Shown here: piece after piece, positions 59,789 to 64,000 of the stretch
Layout: each line of letters starts with the position of its first letter
Position numbering within the stretch: position 1 is the first letter of the stretch
The notes under the pieces: model-generated
The model's database searches: none
What the model was told of the DNA's origin: nothing
Seen by the model: only the letters and a program-made list of their open reading frames with translations
Assembly: GCF_036127095.1 (NCBI RefSeq)
Contig: NZ_CP108006.1
Coordinates: forward strand, 2,790,001-2,854,000
Length of the DNA: 64,000 nt
Direction of reading: 5' to 3'
From: Streptomyces sp. NBC_00335
GTDB taxonomy: Bacteria > Actinomycetota > Actinomycetes > Streptomycetales > Streptomycetaceae
Translations under genes and position numbers: made by a program

Positions 59789-62173
59789 GTGACCATCGCG
59801 CCTTCCGCACCGCGCGCCGAGTCCGACCCGTCCGCCTATGAGGGTCCGGGGGCCGCGCTCCTGCGCACGCTCACCGAGCTGACCGCAGACCTGCCCGACA
59901 CCGACCCCGGCCGGGTCGCCGCCACCGCGCTGCGCGGCCGCAGCGCCGCCGCCGACGAGGCGGAGCTGCGTACGCTCGCCACCGAGGCCGCCGCCGGGCT
60001 GATCTCCGAGGACCCGGCCTACTCCCGCCTCGCCGCCCGCCTGTTGACGCTGGCCGTGCGCGACGAGGCCGCCGGCCAGGGCTCCACCTCCTTCTCCGGC
60101 TCCGTCGAGGTCGGCCACCGCGAGGGGCTGATCGCCGACCGCACCGCGGACTTCGTACGCCTGCACGCGAAGCGGCTCGACGCCCTGGTCGGGCACGCGC
60201 TCGCCGAGGGCGCCGACGACCGCTTCGGCTTCTTCGGCCTGCGCACCCTGCACAGCCGCTACCTGCTGCGCCACCCGATCACCCGCCAGGTCATCGAGAC
60301 CCCGCAGTACTTCATGCTGCGCGTGGCCTGCGGCCTCGCGGAGGACGAGTCGGTCCAGGCCGTCGAGGAAGTGGCCTCGCTCTACCGGCTGATGAGCCGC
60401 CTCGACTACCTGCCCTCCTCCCCCACCCTCTTCAACTCCGGCACCCGGCACCCGCAGATGTCCTCCTGCTACCTGCTGGACTCCCCGCTGGACGAGCTCG
60501 ACTCGATCTACGACCGCTACCACCAGGTCGCGCGCCTGTCCAAGCACGCCGGCGGCATCGGCCTCTCGTACTCCCGCATCCGCGCCCGCGGTTCGCTGAT
60601 CCGCGGTACCAACGGCCACTCCAACGGCATCGTGCCGTTCCTGAAGACCCTCGACGCCTCCGTCGCCGCCGTGAACCAGGGCGGCCGCCGCAAGGGCGCC
60701 GCCGCCGTCTACCTGGAGACCTGGCACGCGGACATCGAGGAGTTCCTGGAGCTCCGCGACAACACCGGCGAGGACCAGCGCCGTACGCACAACCTGAACC
60801 TGGCCCACTGGGTGCCGGACGAGTTCATGCGCCGCGTGAACGCCGACGCCGACTGGTCGCTGTTCTCCCCGGCCGACGTCCCCGAGCTGGTCGACCTGTG
60901 GGGCGACGAGTTCGACGCCGCCTACCGCAAGGCCGAGGCCTCGGGCCTGGCCCGCAAGACCATGCCCGCCCGCGACCTGTACGGCCGGATGATGCGCACC
61001 CTCGCGCAGACCGGCCAGGGCTGGATGACCTTCAAGGACGCCTCCAACCGCACGGCGAACCAGACCGCCGAGCCGGGCACCGTCGTCCACTCCTCGAACC
61101 TCTGCACCGAGATCATCGAGGTCACCAACGACGGCGAGACGGCCGTCTGCAACCTCGGCTCGGTCAACCTGGGCGCCTTCGTCGTGGACGGGGAGATCGA
61201 CTGGGAGCGCCTGGACGAGACCGTCCGCACCGCGGTCACCTTCCTCGACCGCGTCGTGGACATCAACTTCTACCCGACCGAGCAGGCGGGCCGCTCCAAC
61301 GCCCGCTGGCGTCCGGTGGGCCTGGGCGCGATGGGCCTCCAGGACGTCTTCTTCCAGCTGAAGCTGCCCTTCGACTCCCCCGAGGCGAAGGCCCTGTCCA
61401 CCAAGCTCTCCGAGCGCATCATGCTCGCGGCGTACGAGGCCTCGTGCGACCTGGCCGAGCGCAGCGGCCCGCTCCCCGCCTGGGAGCAGACCCGCACCGC
61501 CCGCGGCGTCCTGCACCCCGACCACTACGCGGTCGAGCTGAACTGGCCGGAGCGCTGGGACGCGCTGCGCGCCCGGGTCGCGAAGACCGGCATGCGCAAC
61601 TCGCTGCTCCTCGCGATCGCCCCGACGGCGACCATCGCCTCCATCGCGGGCGTCTACGAGTGCATCGAGCCGCAGGTCTCCAACCTCTTCAAGCGCGAGA
61701 CCCTGAGCGGGGAGTTCCTCCAGGTCAACGGCTACCTGGTGCAGGAGCTCAAGCGGCTCGGCGTCTGGGACGCCCAGACCCGCGAGGCGCTGCGCGAGTC
61801 CTCCGGCTCGGTCCAGGGCTTCGGCTGGATCCCGGCGGAGGTGCGCGACCTGTACCGCACGGCGTGGGAGATCCCGCAGCGCGCACTGATCGACATGGCG
61901 GCGGCCCGTACGCCCTTCCTCGACCAGTCGCAGTCGCTGAACCTGTTCCTGGAGACGCCCACCATCGGCAAGCTCAGCTCGATGTACGCGTACGCCTGGA
62001 AGCAGGGCCTGAAGACCACGTACTACCTGCGCTCCCGCCCCGCGACGAAGATCGCCCGCGCCGCCTCCGGCAGCACGGTCCCGGCGGCCGCCACCCCGCT
62101 CCCGCAGGCCGTCGACGCCGACGCGCTGGCCTGCTCCCTTGAAAACCCCGAGTCCTGCGAGGCCTGCCAGTAA
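59789..62173 (+). CDS. nrdA: Class Ia ribonucleotide reductase, large subunit
   Basis: The 794-residue protein starts at GTG 59789 behind GAGGGAGAG. Active-site residues are visible: the first redox Cys in QMSSCYLLDS (about 227), the radical cluster NLCTEI (Asn, Cys, Glu, about 436-440), the second redox Cys in TAVCNLGSVNL and the C-terminal shuttle ESCEACQ. The N-terminus lacks the KRDG-type ATP-cone that gives dATP inhibition in E. coli NrdA. It reduces ribonucleotides with NrdB, encoded next (TAATG overlap). Expression is set by NrdR and the cobalamin riboswitch. Confidence 0.96.
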   Translation: MTIAPSAPRAESDPSAYEGPGAALLRTLTELTADLPDTDPGRVAATALRGRSAAADEAELRTLATEAAAGLISEDPAYSRLAARLLTLAVRDEAAGQGSTSFSGSVEVGHREGLIADRTADFVRLHAKRLDALVGHALAEGADDRFGFFGLRTLHSRYLLRHPITRQVIETPQYFMLRVACGLAEDESVQAVEEVASLYRLMSRLDYLPSSPTLFNSGTRHPQMSSCYLLDSPLDELDSIYDRYHQVARLSKHAGGIGLSYSRIRARGSLIRGTNGHSNGIVPFLKTLDASVAAVNQGGRRKGAAAVYLETWHADIEEFLELRDNTGEDQRRTHNLNLAHWVPDEFMRRVNADADWSLFSPADVPELVDLWGDEFDAAYRKAEASGLARKTMPARDLYGRMMRTLAQTGQGWMTFKDASNRTANQTAEPGTVVHSSNLCTEIIEVTNDGETAVCNLGSVNLGAFVVDGEIDWERLDETVRTAVTFLDRVVDINFYPTEQAGRSNARWRPVGLGAMGLQDVFFQLKLPFDSPEAKALSTKLSERIMLAAYEASCDLAERSGPLPAWEQTRTARGVLHPDHYAVELNWPERWDALRARVAKTGMRNSLLLAIAPTATIASIAGVYECIEPQVSNLFKRETLSGEFLQVNGYLVQELKRLGVWDAQTREALRESSGSVQGFGWIPAEVRDLYRTAWEIPQRALIDMAAARTPFLDQSQSLNLFLETPTIGKLSSMYAYAWKQGLKTTYYLRSRPATKIARAASGSTVPAAATPLPQAVDADALACSLENPESCEACQ

Positions 62174-63186
62174 TGAGCTCCACCAACAAGAACCTGCTCG
62201 ACCCGGGCTTCGAACTGACCCTCCGCCCCATGCGCTACCCGGACTTCTACGAGCGCTACCGGGACGCGATCAAGAACACCTGGACCGTCGAGGAGGTCGA
62301 CCTCCACTCGGACGTCGCGGACCTCGCGAAGCTGACCCCGTCCGAGCAGCACATGATCGGCCGGCTGGTCGCGTTCTTCGCGACGGGCGACTCGATCGTC
62401 TCGAACAACCTGGTCCTCACCCTCTACAAGCACATCAACTCCCCGGAGGCGCGCCTGTACCTGTCGCGCCAGCTCTTCGAGGAGGCCGTGCACGTCCAGT
62501 TCTATCTGACGCTGCTCGACACCTACCTGCCCGACCCGGACGACCGCGCGGCCGCCTTCGACGCGGTCGAGGAGATCCCCTCGATCCGCGAGAAGGCGCA
62601 GTTCTGCTTCCGCTGGATGGACTCGGTCGAGAAGATCGACCGCCTGGAGACGGCCGCCGACCGCCGCCGCTTCCTGCTGAACCTGATCTGCTTCGCCGCG
62701 TGCATCGAGGGCCTGTTCTTCTACGGCGCCTTCGCGTACGTGTACTGGTTCCGCTCGCGCGGCCTGCTGCACGGCCTGGCGACAGGGACGAACTGGGTCT
62801 TCCGGGACGAAACCATGCACATGAACTTCGCGTTCGAGGTCGTGGACACCGTCCGCAAGGAGGAGCCGGAGCTCTTCGACGACGCTCTCCAGCAGCAGGT
62901 CGTCGACATGCTGAAGGAGGCCGTGGAGGCGGAGCTGCAGTTCGGCCGCGACCTGTGCGGCGACGGCCTGCCGGGCATGAACACCGAGTCGATGCGCGAG
63001 TACCTGGAGTGCGTCGCGGACCAGCGCCTGGTGCGCCTGGGCTTCCCGCCCATCTACGGCTCGCAGAACCCGTTCTCCTTCATGGAGCTCCAGGGCGTCC
63101 AGGAGCTGACGAACTTCTTCGAGCGCCGCCCGTCGGCCTACCAGGTCGCGGTCGAGGGCACGGTCGACCTGGACGAGGACTTCTAG
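62173..63186 (+). CDS. nrdB: Class Ia ribonucleotide reductase, small subunit
   Basis: The 337-residue diiron protein overlaps nrdA by one base. Metal ligands and the radical Tyr lie in FFATGDSIVSNNLV and FEEAVHVQFYLTLLDTYL (EExxHxxxY), and the second half has the later ligands in IEGLFFYGAFAYVY and RDETMHMNFAFEVV. The C-terminus ends VDLDEDF, the NrdA-binding tail. It generates the tyrosyl radical for NrdA. Confidence 0.96.
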   Translation: MSSTNKNLLDPGFELTLRPMRYPDFYERYRDAIKNTWTVEEVDLHSDVADLAKLTPSEQHMIGRLVAFFATGDSIVSNNLVLTLYKHINSPEARLYLSRQLFEEAVHVQFYLTLLDTYLPDPDDRAAAFDAVEEIPSIREKAQFCFRWMDSVEKIDRLETAADRRRFLLNLICFAACIEGLFFYGAFAYVYWFRSRGLLHGLATGTNWVFRDETMHMNFAFEVVDTVRKEEPELFDDALQQQVVDMLKEAVEAELQFGRDLCGDGLPGMNTESMREYLECVADQRLVRLGFPPIYGSQNPFSFMELQGVQELTNFFERRPSAYQVAVEGTVDLDEDF

Positions 63187-63306
63187 GGCTTCGTACTGCC
63201 TTGCCAGCGTCCCCGCCCATGGGGAGATCAACCTGGGTGACCAGGATTCGGGCGGGGGCGCTCTGCTGTTCGCGGCGGCGGTCCGTTCCTCGCCTACGCG
63301 CTGCTC

Positions 63307-63477
63307 GTGCCGGTGACACTGGCCGTCACCTCCGCGCTGCTGTCCTGGGTCCTGTGCCTGCTCGCGGCAGCCGTACTGGCCGCGTCCGTACGGCTGCTGA
63401 TCCGCCGGAAGGAGGACCGGGCCCATCAGCACCCCGGCTGGAGCGTGACGGCGACACGGGATCCGGAACTCGGCTGA
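63307..63477 (+). CDS. Possible small membrane protein, perhaps frameshifted at its 5' end
   Basis: From GTG 63307 a 56-residue frame reads VTLAVTSALLSWVLCLLAAAV then LLIRRKEDRAHQHPG, a hydrophobic helix pair with a charged tail. Upstream in the same frame is PFLAYALLVP, back to a TGA without a start. A plausible N-terminus GGGALLF lies in another frame, and removing two bases from the CGG run near 63277 would join them. It overlaps an opposite-strand frame, so only one may be real. Confidence 0.35.
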   Translation: MPVTLAVTSALLSWVLCLLAAAVLAASVRLLIRRKEDRAHQHPGWSVTATRDPELG

Positions 63478-63619
63478 CCGCAGCCCGGCCGGCCCTGCGC
63501 CCGGCGGCCGCTCGGATCTGGCGGTCGATGCGGCGCTCGCGCAGGGCTCCGTAGAGGGCCGGGGCCAGGAGGAGGGCGGCGAGGGCGAGGACGGCGAGGT
63601 AGTCGAGGAATGTGTTCAT
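63326..63619 (-). CDS. Small single-helix membrane protein
   Basis: The 97-residue frame starts at ATG 63619 with GGAG seven bases upstream: MNTFLDYLAVLALAALLLAP then YGALRERRIDRQIRAAAG. The first 45 residues look like a genuine small membrane protein of the kind found beside nrdS. The Arg/Pro-rich remainder overlaps the opposite frame and may be read-through. Divergent from nrdS. Confidence 0.45.
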   Translation of the reverse strand: MNTFLDYLAVLALAALLLAPALYGALRERRIDRQIRAAAGRRAGRAAVSRVPDPVSPSRSSRGADGPGPPSGGSAAVRTRPVRLPRAGTGPRTAARR

Positions 63620-63712
63620 GACTCCACTCTCGCCAGGACGGCCGAAACCCGACAGTGGCAGGACTGTCATGGAAGAGCGAATTACTGCCACACTTGCTGG
63701 CACACTGGACGC

Positions 63713-64000
63713 ATGCTGAAGCCTTCCTCCCTCAACAACGTGGCCGTGGCCGTGGTGAACGGGGTCACCCCCTTCGAGATGGGCATCTTCTGCGAGGTCT
63801 TCGGGATCGACCGCAGCGCCATGGGCCTGCCGACCTACGATTTCGCCGTCTGCGCGATGGAGGGCAATCCCGTCACCGTGGGCGACGGCCACTACAGCCT
63901 CACCCTCCCGTACGGACCCGACCGGCTGGAGGAGGCGGACCTGATCTGCCTCCCCGCCGACCGCCAGGCCCCCACCCGCGCGTACCCGGAGCCGCTGCTG
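63713..64000 (+). CDS. nrdS: NrdS, GlxA-type AraC family regulator (truncated by window edge)
   Basis: The first 96 residues begin MLKPSSLNNVAVAVVNGVTPFEMGIFCEVFG and run through YDFAVCAMEGNPVTVG and ADLICLPADRQ. This is the DJ-1/PfpI-like N-terminal domain of GlxA-type AraC regulators. The DNA-binding part lies beyond the edge. Position behind nrdAB matches nrdS of the Streptomyces nrdABS operon. The 526-bp gap to nrdB and a separate start suggest it may also have its own promoter. Confidence 0.8.
   Translation, partial: MLKPSSLNNVAVAVVNGVTPFEMGIFCEVFGIDRSAMGLPTYDFAVCAMEGNPVTVGDGHYSLTLPYGPDRLEEADLICLPADRQAPTRAYPEPLL

Overview
The window is about 72% GC by eye. It has the third-position GC bias, the GTG/TTG starts, the many 4-bp GTGA gene overlaps and the gene content (WhiB-family protein, SigH with its anti-sigma factor, Ni-superoxide dismutase, dasABC/dasR, EshA) of a Streptomyces chromosome. 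The gene order from about 9 kb to the right end resembles the S. coelicolor core region around sodN, eshA, sigH, wblE, dasR and nrdABS. This is a recollected synteny, not a computed one. No CRISPR array, tRNA, rRNA, prophage or complete insertion sequence is visible.

Layout. 0-9 kb: a truncated lipoprotein, a possible MITE, a mercaptopyruvate sulfurtransferase, a GT-C membrane glycosyltransferase, a small lipoprotein, and a TetR/MFS/GH3 sugar-utilisation locus. 9-17 kb: an OmpR-type two-component system followed by the large multidomain 2-oxoglutarate dehydrogenase (Kgd), a variant aKG-HExxH-like protein, a DUF6104 protein, and sodN/sodX for nickel superoxide dismutase. 17.9-24 kb: a CGNR regulator, a methyltransferase, a polar amino acid ABC transporter and malic enzyme. 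24-33 kb: a quinone oxidoreductase-like protein, a small HTH plus Clp-N pair behind twin operators, an ALF-repeat sortase substrate, a PadR/DUF4097 pair, a decayed HxlR regulator, and snpR/snpA (LysR regulator and secreted snapalysin). 33-39 kb: a DHFR-like reductase, an acetyltransferase, a polyprenyl synthase next to the family 2B encapsulin EshA, and nsrR/hmp for nitric oxide detoxification. 39-48.6 kb: an amidase, an ACC deaminase-like enzyme, a CPA1 antiporter, a UBP zinc finger, the anti-sigma factor with sigH, a diacylglycerol kinase, wblE and a PdtaS-like kinase. 49-56.3 kb: the chitin/GlcNAc block nagB, dasD, dasC, dasB, dasA, dasR with dre operators. 56.4-64 kb: cstA with its small partner, an acetyltransferase, then nrdA/nrdB behind NrdR boxes and a cobalamin riboswitch, and the start of nrdS.

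How the parts work together. DasA/B/C import chitobiose or GlcNAc oligomers, DasD trims them, NagB feeds GlcN-6-P into glycolysis, and DasR controls both promoters through dre sites. Kgd and malic enzyme serve the TCA cycle and its anaplerosis. SodN and SodX give nickel-dependent superoxide removal, and NsrR/Hmp respond to nitric oxide. The class Ia ribonucleotide reductase is switched by NrdR and by B12, so that it can be turned off when the B12-dependent class II enzyme is usable.

The most interesting items are the EshA encapsulin with its adjacent polyprenyl synthase, a peptide-hydroxylase-like protein whose HExxH motif reads FEVQH, a sodN 3' UTR hairpin that displays an anti-Shine-Dalgarno loop, mirror-image operators in front of an HTH/Clp-N module, an HxlR gene broken by an exact 8-bp tandem duplication, and a short terminal-inverted-repeat element beside sseA. 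A family of palindromic intergenic repeats recurs at four places.
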